Shown here: piece after piece, positions 1 through 10,957 of the stretch
Numbering within the stretch: position 1 is the stretch's first letter
Layout: every line of letters starts with the position of its first letter
From: Purshia tridentata
Taxonomy: Eukaryota > Streptophyta > Magnoliopsida > Rosales > Rosaceae
NCBI GenBank assembly: GCA_003254885.1
Contig: QANT01002535.1
Coordinates: 1 to 25,209 of the forward strand
Direction of reading: 5' to 3'
DNA length: 25,209 nt
Notes under the pieces: generated by a model
Told to the model about the DNA's origin: nothing
Database searches by the model: none
Seen by the model: the letters and a program-made list of their open reading frames with translations, nothing else
Translations under genes and position numbers: made by a program

Positions 1-183
1 AATAAAAACTTGATCAATTTTCAATAATACCCTTACTTATTATATTTAAAAATTATTCATACTTTGACAATAAAAATGAGATTTTCAATTTATGATGGGG
101 TAATTTGGTAATAAAAAACCTCATAATAAATGTTTCCCATAGTGATAGAATAGCAAACTTAAGAGACTCACGAGTTTTAATTA
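1..183. repeat. AT-rich direct repeat, copy A
   Basis: This AT-rich segment is clearly related, in the same orientation, to 1227-1436. By eye about three quarters of bases match over the best 160 bp. Shared landmarks include a TAATTTGGTAATAA-like block, CATAATAAATGTTT, and a GTGATAGAATAGCAAA-like block near 142-157. It starts at the window edge, so its true left end is unknown. The pair could be terminal repeats of a decayed mobile element or two copies of a dispersed repeat. No target-site duplication was identified. Confidence 0.6.
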
Positions 184-1226
184 AATTCCTCCAGTGTAAT
201 AGCAACACTCCAAATAACCCGTTTGATTTGCAGATTGGAGGCTTAAGAATGAGAAAATAATTTCATAATCATGTGTTGATAAGTGCAAGTATGACAAAAC
301 AATTCGTGATTCATAGGAAAGTTATGCCTAAAAAATGAGAATGAAACACTCTTGCTAGAGATTGGGTTTGGTTTTCTCTTCCCATGGGAAAGCTTTAACG
401 AATTTTTTTCAAGACCCTATTACTCCTTTTAATAATTAATAGGGAAACTTTGACTTAGATCGCTCAAGAGAACAATTTTTAGACAAAAGCCGATAGTGTA
501 TTAAAATTGATAGTTAAATCATTTATATTCGTAATCAAGTCCTTTTATGCCACATAGGATCTTTAATACCACAATTGCCTATATTATTATTTTAATATCT
601 AAAAAGATAATTAATGAGAATTAAGTCTCATTACTTTGTGGGATTTAAATACCATAAATTAAAGGATTTAAATTCCACAATTTAAGGGATTTAAATTCCA
701 AAATTTATGATATTTTAATTTTAAAAATCTCACAAATTATGAGATTTGAACTCTAAACTTAAGTTTTAACACTAAACTTGAGAGCTTGAAGAATTGAGAT
801 GCTTGTGATCTTGAAGATTCTGAAATTTGTGGAGTGTGTTGAAAGGTTCTCTTTTTGTGCTAATTGCCTCTATTTATAGTGATAAATACCCTAGAGCTTT
901 AGGAAATCTCTTTCCTTTTTCAATTTGGACTTTTGCTTGACTTTTACTCTACGCCCAAGACTTGCTTGAGACTTGGTTTCCTAACCCACCAAGGAGTACT
1001 CGGCGCAACCGACCTTTCTAAAACACGTGACTCAATTCTTCTAGATCTTCCTCTTGTTTGGGCTTGGGCTTGGGCCAGGGCTGTGTAACCGGTTAAAACT
1101 GGGCGTGATGCTGGGCTGGGCAATCAAGCTTGGGCTTGATCTTGAATCTAGCCCAAATTCAAAATAGGATATAAACATAATGTAACAAAAAAATTTATTA
1201 CCATTTGAATGTTTGTTTTGTCCAGT
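184..1226. other. AT-rich non-coding interval between the two direct repeats
   Basis: No coding region can be supported here. The stretch holds a three-unit short tandem repeat at 641-709. Near 866-890 it has a CTATTTATAG TATA-like motif followed by a CCCTAGAGCTTTAGG stretch, the sort of sequence found in retrotransposon LTRs. At about 1055-1150 there is a GGGCTTGGGC-rich patch. A decayed mobile element is the simplest reading, but no transposase, integrase or reverse transcriptase frame is visible. Confidence 0.4.
641..709. repeat. 3 x 23-bp tandem repeat
   Basis: Three consecutive units start at 641, 664 and 687. Each begins GGATTTAAAT followed by a CCA-type core and an A/T-rich tail. The 23-bp spacing is exact, with a few substitutions between units. 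It lies between the larger direct repeats and has no evident coding role. Confidence 0.8.
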
Positions 1227-1436
1227 AATAAGAATCAAAATTTATTTTCCAATAACACCCATTTTTATTATGTTTAAAAGTTATTTATACTTTAATAAAT
1301 AAAAAAATGCTATTTTCATTTCATAATGAGGGTAATTTAGTAATAAGAAGTCATAATAAATGTTTTTTAAAGTGATGAGAATAGCAAATTCAAAAGGTGC
1401 AAAAATTTAAGTTCTCCTATTCATGAGTATTTTATA
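1227..1436. repeat. AT-rich direct repeat, copy B
   Basis: This is the second copy of the repeat at 1-183, in the same orientation. It shares the TAATTTAGTAATAA block, CATAATAAATGTTT, and GTGATGAGAATAGCAAA. Weaker similarity continues to a TCATGAGTATTTTA block, matching TCACGAGTTTTA in copy A. From 1437 to about 1800 the sequence is AT-rich and no gene is visible. Confidence 0.6.
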
Positions 1437-1828
1437 CATATATAAAAAGTAACGCTAAACGTGACAATTTTTGACATGACATGATAAAAATTTTGACATC
1501 ACAAACATAAATATGACAACTTATTAAACACAAATGATTAATGTCAAATATAGACACTTGATATCTCTAGTTGATGAGCAACTGTATGTGAGGTGTGGGA
1601 GTAAATATGCACTAGAACTTATGACTAGATATTTGAAAGTATGACGTGCAATAATAACGAAGAATATTTGAAATTGATGACCAAATCACAAGCACAATAA
1701 AACCCTCATTATTACCCACGCGGTAAAATTGGCTTTAACCGGGACAAGACAAAGAGGGAGAATCACTGACAATTTGAAAAACCAATCGTCGACACCCGAC
1801 ACCCGGATCGGACTTATATTCCATTCCA

Positions 1829-1877
1829 GCTCTCTCTCTCTCTCTCTCGCTCTCTTTCTCTCTCTCTCTCTCTCTCA
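1829..1877 (+). promoter_or_regulatory. CT-rich leader/core-promoter tract of the UBP gene
   Basis: A nearly pure (CT)n run with two interruptions lies about 280 bp upstream of the UBP start codon. CT/GA tracts of this kind are common at plant core promoters and in 5' leaders. Transcription probably starts near or just upstream of it, because the sequence turns GC-rich and gene-like immediately downstream. The tract also explains why long low-complexity frames run through this region. Confidence 0.55.
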
Positions 1878-2060
1878 CACCACCTCACTTTCACCATCCA
1901 CATCCAGATGCTTCGATTGCAATCGCATCACCAACACTTCCACCACAACCACTCAAATTCCCTTTTTGCCCCTCCCAATTTCCCCCATTTCCTCTCCATA
2001 CCCCCGCCGGCCCTGGGCCGCCACCGCCGGCAGTGGCACCGCCGCGGCCACTGAATCTCT

Positions 2061-2123
2061 ATGTATAGCAAGAAAACCATCGTAGGGTTTCTGTTTTCTG
2101 GACTGATCCTCGGCGCTGGGTAA
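2061..2123 (+). CDS. Upstream ORF (20 codons) in the UBP 5' leader
   Basis: An ATG at 2061 opens a 20-residue frame ending in TAA at 2121-2123, 31 bp before the main ATG at 2155 and in a different frame. The peptide starts MYSKKTIVGF and continues hydrophobic. If the leader begins near the CT tract, scanning ribosomes would meet this uORF first. Another upstream ATG at 1908 opens a 48-codon His/Pro-rich frame that closes at 2054. Whether either is translated cannot be seen, and the ATG at 2061 could be chance. Confidence 0.3.
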   Translation: MYSKKTIVGFLFSGLILGAG

Positions 2124-2154
2124 GACAAACAAACCCGAATCGAATCTTCATCCA

Positions 2155-5100
2155 ATGCTGGTCCCCGGAATTCTAGGGTTTCAGGGCCTGTTGCTGGCCG
2201 TCGTCTTGGTCTCGTTCCTCGTAATTCGCCGCAAGTGGAGGAATGCGGTGGCCAAGAAGGAGGAGATCATGAGGCTCGTCGCTATGGCCTCCGAAGAGGC
2301 CGCCCTGGCCGAGTTTCAGGCCACGGGGGCTCTGTATGCTACTACTCCGGTGATGCCGATGTCGTCCATGCCGTACCATTGTGCCGTCTGTTATTCCAGT
2401 ACCACCATGCGCTGCTCTAAATGCAAGGCTGTCCGATACTGGTTCGTTATTCTCTTAATCATTTTTTTCTAGCTTGGTTTTTATGCATGTGGGTTTTGCT
2501 TAGAGTTGTGGTTGTAGTATTTTTCTTTTATAGCCCATTTGGTGTTTCATTGGTTATTCAGAGATTGCTATTCTTTCAGCTAGTGTGATGTTTGTGGATA
2601 GAAATTCAATTGCCCGAGACAGCTTGGGACTTTTTGTTTGTCTGTTTGTTTTGGAACCGAATAAATAAAATTTTTGAGGAACACTGAAATAGGAAATTAC
2701 ATATTTTGATATTTGGATCTGGCCTGCTGGGTCCTGTGGGAACGATTTGAGATGTACTGGGTTTGGAAGATATCATCACCAAATATAATCTACTTCAGTT
2801 TTTGCTTTTTTCCCCCTTAACTTTGATGATCACATTTCGGGCTTTCGGTGATGCTTTGCTGAATGTTTGAACTCTGAACTACCTTGGGATGTGTACCGTT
2901 GCACTCATTTTTGCCTTGATGAATACACATGTGCGCATACATCTGTTAAACCATTGTATTTGCTTGTAGTTCTGGTAAGTGTCAAATTGTTCATTGGAGA
3001 CAAGGTCACAAGGATGAATGTCAGCTTTTGATTGACACCATGCAGTTCCAAGACAGGAGTGATTCTGATGGGGAAGCGGTATTGCATCAAGGTAATTTTT
3101 TTAGAGATACTAGCCAAATCTCTAATGTTTTAAGAAGCTTCATTCATGTTTGATGATGATGATAGAATAAACCCTTATGCAGATAGAAAAGGATCACAGA
3201 CTGATTTAACCTCATCCATTACTGTATCATGGGATGGCTTCACTTCATCTGGTGCTGATGCTGATTCATTGGTTAAAAGCTCTTCTAGTGAGATCCTTAA
3301 GCATGGCAGTGTTGAAAGATCACAGAAATCTCTTTCTGATGGTATTGCCCCTGACCTGCTTGGGGATATGACATCATTCCCAGAGCGTGCTAAGTTGGTA
3401 AATCGTCCAGATAACTTATCACATGTGAATAAGTCAATTAAGATGAAATCAAGTCATACTGATAAAGAGGTTGAATTTACATCAAAATTTTCCAAAGCAA
3501 AGCCAAACATATCTGGTGATGCTCAGTCTGCAAATTCTGGCAGTAAAAAGCCGACTAGAAGAGCTAATTTAACAGAAAAGTTAGTTACTGATGCCTCTAA
3601 GTCCAAGAGCTCATCATCAAATGACGGGGAAGATGAGTGTAAAGAAGACGGATCTTTGTCACATTGTGATTCTGGTGATCAGCCATCTTTAACCACTGGA
3701 AGGCATCTGGATTCCAGTTCCAGATCTGAAAAAATTGAAGGTTGTCATGCATTGCCTGCAAAAATTGGTAGTATTCCAAGCTTGCCACTAAATGCTTGTA
3801 ATGGACTGAAAACATCTGTGAGGAAAGTTGTGCAGCAGTTTAAATCCTCAAAACAGCTGAAATCCATTCTCCCAGGACATGGAAATGAGATTGGTGGAAA
3901 ATACAAGGTTATTTTCAATTTAGTATTTTTTTCCTTTACCTAGTAGTTTTCTCTTTTATCAGTTTGATACTGAATTTTTTTTTTTAACCTGTATTGACAG
4001 GTAAGTTTTCCATATGAACTGTTCGTGAAACTGTACTCCTGCAACGATGTGGAACTTTGTCCGTTTGGCCTTGTAAATTGTGGGAACAGGTGATGTAGAG
4101 AGTTCTTTTGTCACCAAACCTTTTACATATAGAAATAAATTATTTGCATGCTCTAAAGTGTAACCACTTTTAGCTTCTGTAAATTCTTCTATAAGGTTTT
4201 TTGAAGATTTTAGATTTTTCTCATGCAAGGGGGCTAAAATGATTCACATTATTTTTGAGTTCAATACCTTTTATACCATCCTTTCTCATGGTCTGTCATT
4301 GAGTGTTTTTCTCTTTTCTTTGGGTAGCAAACTTTGCCATCACTACGTACCTCTGACACGTCAAAGCATTTAATAATTAAAATAATAAAAGAAATCATAG
4401 TGAACCTGGGCCATGTATGTGCAGTATTTCATGAATAGAATTGCAGCCTGCTTTTACTACCCTGACTATGGTCTCTTTGCGCATTTTAACTATCTTTATC
4501 TACTTTTTCCTTTATTTTTCATTAAAAAATTTTGTTTGAATCATTTTCATATTGTTGGAGGGCTGATTTTCTAGTGGCAGATTTATACTTTCTTTATGTG
4601 CTGATTTTCTTATGTCATTTTCTTAAGTTACATGTGTTTAATGAATTCAAAAAAAACTTCCTTTTCTGGTTAAAAAGTGTTTATTTCTCTTTTAAAAAGT
4701 TCATAGAATGCTTTTTCTGATATTGTTATTTTTTCTTTGGATTTCTCAGCTGTTATGCTAATGCTGTACTCCAGTGTTTAGCATTTACTCGGCCTCTTAC
4801 TTCGTATCTTCTTCAAGGGCTCCACTCCAGAGCATGCAAGTTTCTCTTCATAACTTCTATATATATAATTTATTTTTACAACCAATTCAATTAGTAGGAC
4901 CATGTGCTTGACAACCTTTTCATTTATGATTTCATGCCTTTGCCAGGTCGAAAGAGGGACTGGTGTTTTATCTGTGAGTTTGAAATTATGCTTCTGAAGG
5001 CAAGGGAAGGGAAGTCGTTACTGTCGCCCATCAGGATACTATCTAAAATACATAAAATTGGAAGTCATCTTGGTCATGGTAGGGAAGAAGATGCTCATGA

Positions 5101-7411
5101 ATTTTTGAGGTGAGCCAGTTAAAACTCAACCAGATGAATTTTCTTATAAGATCTATTTAATCTTTTCAAATATGTATCACATGATCAGTTACTAAGTTGT
5201 CAGGTATGCTGTTGATACCATGCAATCTGTTTGCCTCAAGGAAGCTGGAGCTATTGGTCGTTTGGCAGAAGACACAACTCTAGTAGGCATGACCTTTGGA
5301 GGCTACCTTCGATCTAAGGTTATTTCTTCTTTTGATGTTGCATCAAGGTTTAAATTTTTTTGGTATAGTATTCATTGTTCCTTTGCAAAAGTACAACATT
5401 CTGATGTTGGTCATAAAAATAATTGTATGTTTGTGGGATGTAATGATTGGGATTATCAGATAAAGTGCGTGAAGTGCCTTGGAAAATCTGAGCGATGTGA
5501 GCGGATGATGGATCTCACTGTTGAAATTGGTGGGGAAATTGGAACTCTTGAAGAGGCTCTTGCACAATTTACAGCTACTGAAACTTTGGATGGAGATAAT
5601 AGGTACCATTGTAGCAGGTTGGTTCACTTGCTCCAGCATATAAATATTTGTTTATATATTTGTTCAGTTGAGGGATGAAACTCTTGTATTCCCTTTTGTT
5701 GCGTTTGATCCTAAGTGAAATTTGATCCAAGACTGCTCATGTACCTCAGTGCTAGTTTCAAAATAATTTTTGTTCCCTAATTTTGGTTGGGCAATTTGAC
5801 CCATCTTCTTAGGTGGCCTGACAAAGTTTTACATTCAGTATGTTATGCGTATATGAAGTATTCTTTCATATGTTCTTAAGTCTTTTTTTTTTTAATACTT
5901 CTAATTCATTTATGTATGTTTTTTCTCAACTTTTGTAAAGGTGTAAATCTTATGAGAAAGCCAGAAAGACATTAACAATTCTGGAGGCACCAAATATTCT
6001 TACAATTGTGTTGAAGCGATTTCAGGTATTTAATTCCTTTTGTATCACTTTTGAACTGTGCTTTCATCTATTTTTTGAATATTAATGTTTTCTTTATACA
6101 ATCCATGACTGCAGTCTCGTAACTTTGAGAAGCTGAATAAGTCAATACGGTTCCCAGAGGTTCTCGACATGTCACCATATATGGGTGGAACAAGTGATAA
6201 ATGCCCGTTGTACAGTCTTTATGCTGTGGTTGTTCACTTGGATATTAAGAATGCTGCGTATTCCGGCCATTATGTATGCTATGTAAAGAATAATCAGGGG
6301 GATTGGTTCAAGATTAACGACAGTTCAGTATGTCCCTTGTTCATTTCTTATTTTTCGTCTTAGTTAGGGCTTGATGTTATATTGTTGTTTTGTGAACTGT
6401 CACACTGCTCAAATCCCTGCTGGTTAGAAGAGGCATTTCTATTTTTATGTCTTTGAATGAAGTTTATTATAATATATTGTTGACTGTTATTTTGCTTATC
6501 TCCAATCTTTGGCTGGTGAAAGGCAAGAAACTTGCTAATACATTTTCATGTATCCATGTGCGTGAACTTTTGTTGAAGTTCTAGACCTGATTCTAGAAAA
6601 AATTGAAGAATGATGGTCATTGATTTGAGATTTTGTATTCTATTTTTTTTTTTTTATGATTTGGTGNCTATTTTTTTTTTTTTTATGATTTGGTGAACTG
6701 ATCGGCGGCACATATGCTCTTGTAGGTTGAACCAGTGGAATTGAAGAGGGTCTTATCTGAAGGGGCATACATGCTTCTTTATGCAAAGTAACGTGCTTGT
6801 GGGACCCTGTTTACTAATTAATTGTCTTCTATTGTTTTGGCATAAACACCTTATGATTTGATGTTTCTAGGCACTCTCCACGGCCCCCGGCCTTGTTAGG
6901 AAGTAATGCCATTTCTCATGGTGGGAAATTCAAGGGAGGAAACTTTGAAGCAGTTCCTTCCAGCCTTTCCAAATCCAAGTTGAGATCTAACACCGTGGTT
7001 CCAAGCATGAATTCTTCTGCAGCACAACAGAAGTCCAGTAACCGGTACAGGATGAGCTTTGATGGTCCCATCAGCAATCAATCATTAGATCAAGATCCAG
7101 ATGATTGGAGATTCCATTTGATGCATAGGATTCCAGCTATGGATTCAGCAAGTGAGAGTTCATCCATTTTCAGCTCCTCAGATGCAAGTTCTTGTAGCAC
7201 TGTGAGCACCAAGGACTCTTCCAGCAATGAAGACTTCTCCGATTACATATTTGGTGAAGTTGGACCCAATTGGTATAGCCAATATAGGCGTTCATCAGAT
7301 GTGATTGGTTCTTCATTGTTTGCGAACAAAGAGGATTGGGAAGGGGGAGGAAACTCCACAATTTTGTGTAGTGACAGAAGTAGACATCGTAGAAAGTCAA
7401 CCTCTGATTGA
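2155..7411 (+). CDS. UBP16: Ubiquitin-specific protease, UBP16/UBP17-type, MYND finger
   Basis: This is a cysteine deubiquitinase predicted to remove ubiquitin from proteins at a membrane. Exons: 2155-2441, 2970-3091, 3183-3907, 4001-4089, 4750-4835, 4947-5109, 5204-5318, 5460-5617, 5941-6025, 6115-6327, 6726-6787 and 6871-7411, giving 881 residues. Residues 6-24 form a hydrophobic anchor followed by RRKW. A MYND zinc finger spans 76-113 (C76, C79, C87, C90, C96, C100, H109, C113). A Ser-rich linker covers about 120-375. The catalytic domain (about 401-701) has the Cys box NCGNSCYAN with nucleophile Cys409, finger CxxC pairs at 532/535 and 580/583, and the His box SGHY (His662) with Asp679 in WFKINDSS. 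The linker is shorter than in Arabidopsis UBP16 as I remember it. Exon 3 could instead begin at 3138 in frame, adding 15 residues. The intron after exon 5 needs a GC donor. No gene is seen in the larger introns. Confidence 0.93.
4836..4946 (+). other. GC-AG intron in the UBP gene
   Basis: The exon 5/6 join must give ..SRAC-RKRDWCF.. to match the family. The only donor that does so is GCAAGT at 4836, pairing with the acceptor TTTGCCAG ending at 4946. The frame is T from GCA-T plus GT, making Cys. Apart from the C at +2 the donor fits the extended consensus, as is usual for GC-AG introns. No in-frame GT alternative was found nearby. Confidence 0.8.
6640..6695. repeat. Duplicated 27/28-bp T-rich segment around an N
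   Basis: The segment CTA-(T)13-ATGATTTGGTG at 6640-6666 is followed by a single N at 6667. The same segment, with 14 T, follows at 6668-6695. A near-perfect duplication around one ambiguous base is what results when two contig ends share an unmerged overlap. It lies in the last long intron of the UBP gene and does not affect coding sequence. Confidence 0.8.
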
Positions 7412-7979
7412 TTGATAGTTGTAGTAGGAGTAGCAGTAGAGAAATTGAGGAGGGGCCAATTTGTATGGGGCTAACCCCTTAGGATGTAAGTTATTATGGG
7501 TATCATTAAAAAGAACAAATGGAGAATGATCAGCTCAAACATTTTATTGAGGTTTGAGTTGAGATGTAAGTAGGAATAGGATAAGCTCATTAAGGTATTT
7601 ACTAATACCGACATAATAAAAAGAAATCAATCATTTCTTGAGGGGGCACATTTTTTCTCTCTCTCTTTGTTCTTGTTCTTTGTCAACACTTGATTTTCTA
7701 TCTTATATGTGGTGTACGTGCTTGAACTGGCTGATTATGAAGTTTGGAGAGGAGGCAATGCATGTAGTCAATGTGTGTTTTTGGGTTTGGAAGAAAATTC
7801 TCGCGCATATAAAGTTGGGGAGGAGAGGTTTTAAATAATTATAATCTCTCAGATAAAAAAATAGAGAAATTTCCATTGATAATATAATTTAAAAAGAATT
7901 TTCTACTACCAGAAAAAATAAAGAATAAAACAAACATAAGCAGAAAGCGGTGACTGGCGTTTTGAAGCAGAGAAGGCAA
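7412..7979. other. UBP 3' UTR and intergenic spacer
   Basis: No gene is supported here. The UBP 3' UTR probably ends near a candidate polyadenylation signal AATAAA at 7615-7620, about 200 bp past the stop codon. The remainder is AT-rich and leads into the short 5' leader of the next gene, which is also on the + strand. A TATA-like CATATAAAG at about 7805-7813 could serve that gene. Confidence 0.5.
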
Positions 7980-7994
7980 ATGAAATGCCAGTAG
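7980..7994 (+). CDS. Four-codon uORF overlapping the IMPACT-family start codon
   Basis: ATG at 7980 reads ATG AAA TGC CAG TAG and stops at 7994. It overlaps the main start at 7985 in another frame. After its stop, the next ATG of any frame is the in-frame codon 50 of the main gene (8132), in the strong context ACCATGG. The layout could shift initiation from the first to the second start. The transcript start is not visible, so inclusion of this uORF in the mRNA is inferred. Confidence 0.4.
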   Translation: MKCQ

Positions 7995-9415
7995 CAATAG
8001 CGACAGCTAATTTCCACTACCTGCAGTACCGGGTGGTCGCGCCAATAAAGCATCATCGCAGTATTCGTATCTGGGTCTCAATTTTAGGCATAGGCCGCAT
8101 AGCCACCGCCGCCGGAGCCAACAGAGCGACCATGGTCACCGCCGCCGCCGCCTCCAGCAGCAGCAGCAATAATGGTGGTGGCGCGTACACGACCATTAAA
8201 GAGAGAGTGAGATTCGAAAAAGAGATCAAAAAAAGCAAATTTATCGCCATCGCCGGTCCCATCCCCGACGAACAATCCGCCCTCTCCTTCCTCTCCCAGG
8301 TATGCCTTTTCTTCTTCTTCTTCTTAGTCTTCTTTCAACTGTCATTAATTTCGTCGAAACAAAACAAAAACCCGCTGCAAATGATGTGTTGTTTTAGGTC
8401 CGGGATCAACGCGCTACTCACAATTGCTGGGCGTACAAGGTTTTGTTGGGTTTTGTAAACATTCACTTCTTTTTCTGTGGTTCGTAATCAATTGTTAATT
8501 GGTAATTGATTAATGCTTTGACCAACTCTCAGGTTGGAGATCAATACCGGTCTAATGACGATGGTGAACCATCGGGAACAGCTGGGAAACCCATTCATTC
8601 TGCTATTGAATCTTCAGGAATTGATAGAGTTATGGTGGTCGTCATCAGGTAAATAGTTTCACTTCCCATTTGTTGACGAGTTTGTTTTCAAAAAATGTGC
8701 ACACTGGTCTCTGTTCTTTTGTTATTGCCTTTTACATTGCTGTTGGGTTTTTTTCCTTTCAGGTATTTTGGAGGTATTAAATTAGGGACTGGAGGACTAG
8801 TCAGGGCTTATGGAGGAGTTGCTTCAGAATGCTTGAGAAATGCCCCAACTTGTCTTGTAAAATCAAAGGTATTAACTTTCTTGCTTTTATTCCAACTGGG
8901 GTGTCCAAGTTGTCCTATGTAAGAAAGCAAGAGGAGAGAACTTCTCTATATTGGTCCATTCCTAGTTGGGTTCTCTTAGTATCATCAAATGTATGTGGCT
9001 TTTCGACTTTTGCCTCACGTTTGGAATTGGAACTCGTAGCTTTCATTTTTTGTATTCTTAATATATGATATATATGATCTTATCTATTTTTCTCTGTAGT
9101 TAAGAATGGGTGTGGAAGTTCCATTTGATCTTTTGGGCGCTCTTTACCATCAGGTGAGTTGGTTTCAGAACCCTAATGCACGTCAATAACCCTCTCTTTT
9201 CTTTGGCATGGTCAAATTTATTAAGTGTATCCATATCTTTTGTTATGATGTTACAGCTACAATCTTTTCAAGCTGAAGAAATCAAGCAAGATTATGAGAC
9301 TGGTAAAGATGGTATCACCATGGTTACATTCCAAGTTGATTTTGACCGTATTGAGAAATTGGAGGATGCTATCAAAAGCAATTGTAGCCGAGAATTAGTG
9401 TTCTATAAGTGCTGA
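7985..9415 (+). CDS. IMPACT/YigZ-family protein (UPF0029)
   Basis: Exons: 7985-8299, 8398-8439, 8533-8648, 8763-8868, 9100-9153 and 9257-9415, giving 263 residues. All junctions are GT-AG and keep frame. The core from about residue 70 has family landmarks: [14 protein letters not shown] (112-119), [13 protein letters not shown] (127-139), and the signature [19 protein letters not shown] ending at 166. The C-terminal part (about 194-263) corresponds to the small alpha/beta domain that follows it in YigZ. Bacterial YigZ is poorly characterised, and animal and fungal IMPACT/Yih1 restrain GCN2 signalling through an extra RWD domain that is absent here, so a GCN2 role should not be assumed. The first 49 residues are basic, Ala-rich and poor in acidic residues, like a plastid or mitochondrial presequence. 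An alternative start at Met50 (8132) would remove them. Confidence 0.92.
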
Positions 9416-10753
9416 AACTTTCTTAGCAATTTCTTGTTTGTATACACATTTCATGATGAACCATTTTGAGACTGGACGACTGGTACATACGTTTTTCGTT
9501 TGCCCTGCTTGGAAGCAACCAATTGCTACCGGTAAGACCAATATGCTGAAAAATTACTAGAACATCTGCGGCTCATTTAGGGAAATTTATTAATTAAATT
9601 AGTTGGAATTCACTATTAACTTGTTCTTGAAAGGGTGCTTGTGCACCTGATGTGTTGTATATGGAACAGTCTTCATTTGTATGAAAAGAAATTTACTCTC
9701 CATTGCTTATTTTATGGACTTGGGGTTCTTCTTGTATCAGAAATCGTGTCCAAGTGAATATCCATAGCTGTTTAATCCAGAGATTGATTCGATTTCAGTT
9801 GCTGTTGTCAAATTTAATTGGCATGTGTTTTTGTTTATGTTTTGCTTCTTGGTCTGATTAGATGCTTATTACGCTGGTGAAGTCTCATGATTGAAGGCTT
9901 TTATATTTTGAGTCAGGATGTGACTATTATATGCTACTTCGTTGAATGGCTTATCTGCTGACTTCAGTGGGTCTTATAATCTAAGCTCTTGGAAGCCTTT
10001 TGCTTTTGTTTAACTTTCTTATTTGGGGGGTGAATAAACAATCACCATTTTCTTCAAGTCCTGAGCATGCTCGAGAATATAACTTGCAATTAAACTCAAT
10101 TCTATTCGACCCATAGAAAACCTCTATAGTAAAAGCGTTAAAAAAATAATAATAATAAGATTCGTAATCCTATTATACACATGATAAGGTTGTCTTATTC
10201 AAGATTTTTTTAATAAATAATAAGATTTAATGTTGAATAACAAATATCAGATTTTAAGCAATTAATTGACAATTATAATTATTATAATTATATTTGAAAG
10301 GGTTCTTTCTAATTTACTATACAAACTAGTAAACAACTGAGGGTCAAGAAAAGTGAAGCCCAAAGTTAAAGAAAGACCACAGCCCGCTTGTATCGATGAC
10401 CAGTTTGACTGTCATGCAAAGTTTGCTTCATCTCGTTTTCTTTTTTCTTGTCAGTTGTCAGACACGAAAAGTTGACCATTTGACCATATTCCTTCACCAA
10501 CTAAATAAGCTTCGTTAATTATAAAATTATATATAAAAGGAATTTATATGTAGAACATTGTTGAAACACACAAAGAAAAAGATATCAACGGCATACAAGC
10601 AAAAGATTAAGATATATATATACGTTCATATATCATGTTTGATATATTGCACGGCCCATTATACATATATAGGTGCTACAAATTAATCAAAGGAAATGAT
10701 AAGATAGCTAGCTTGAACTTGAAGGACGCCATATATGCAACTGTTTGTACGAC
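9416..10753. other. Intergenic region between the IMPACT-family and Agenet genes
   Basis: No gene is visible. The first few hundred bases should contain the 3' UTR of the upstream gene, without an obvious canonical polyadenylation signal close to the stop. From about 10130 it becomes strongly AT-rich, with a (AAT)n run near 10145-10158 and TATAATTATTATAATTATA-type sequence around 10272-10291. The right part leads into the Agenet gene promoter. Confidence 0.5.
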
Positions 10754-10884
10754 AGGGACATGCAGGGTCACACAAACCTCTTTCTCATGTTTATTGAACA
10801 GGGACATGCAACTCTTGTAGGCCTAAGAGGCTCACACAGTCACAAATTTCTTTCTCCTATATATTTTTTCAAAAGGGACATGAA
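10754..10884 (+). repeat. Degenerate GGGACATG direct repeats upstream of the Agenet gene
   Basis: The core AGGGACATG recurs near 10754, 10800 and 10874. The first two copies continue with CA and then share a block resembling CTCACACAGTCACAAAT followed by CTCTTTCTC or TTTCTTTCTC. The units differ in length, so this is an old, diverged tandem duplication. It sits within about 200 bp of the start codon and surrounds the TATA-like box, so it could hold duplicated regulatory sites. Confidence 0.6.
10857..10865 (+). promoter_or_regulatory. TATA-like box of the Agenet gene
   Basis: CTATATATT lies 93-101 bp upstream of the ATG at 10958. That would place a transcription start roughly 60 bp before the start codon, a normal leader length for a small plant gene. 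AT-rich surroundings lower the specificity of the call. Confidence 0.4.
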
Positions 10885-10957
10885 GGCTTAATTAACACTC
10901 TCACTATTACTAATACAGTTCCAATACTTCAAAAATTCTCCATGTTCTAAGTTAACC

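Noticed and set aside
1729..2085. 118-codon Ser/Leu-rich frame
   Set aside because: It arises from translating the CT-rich leader of the UBP gene; low complexity and no domain.
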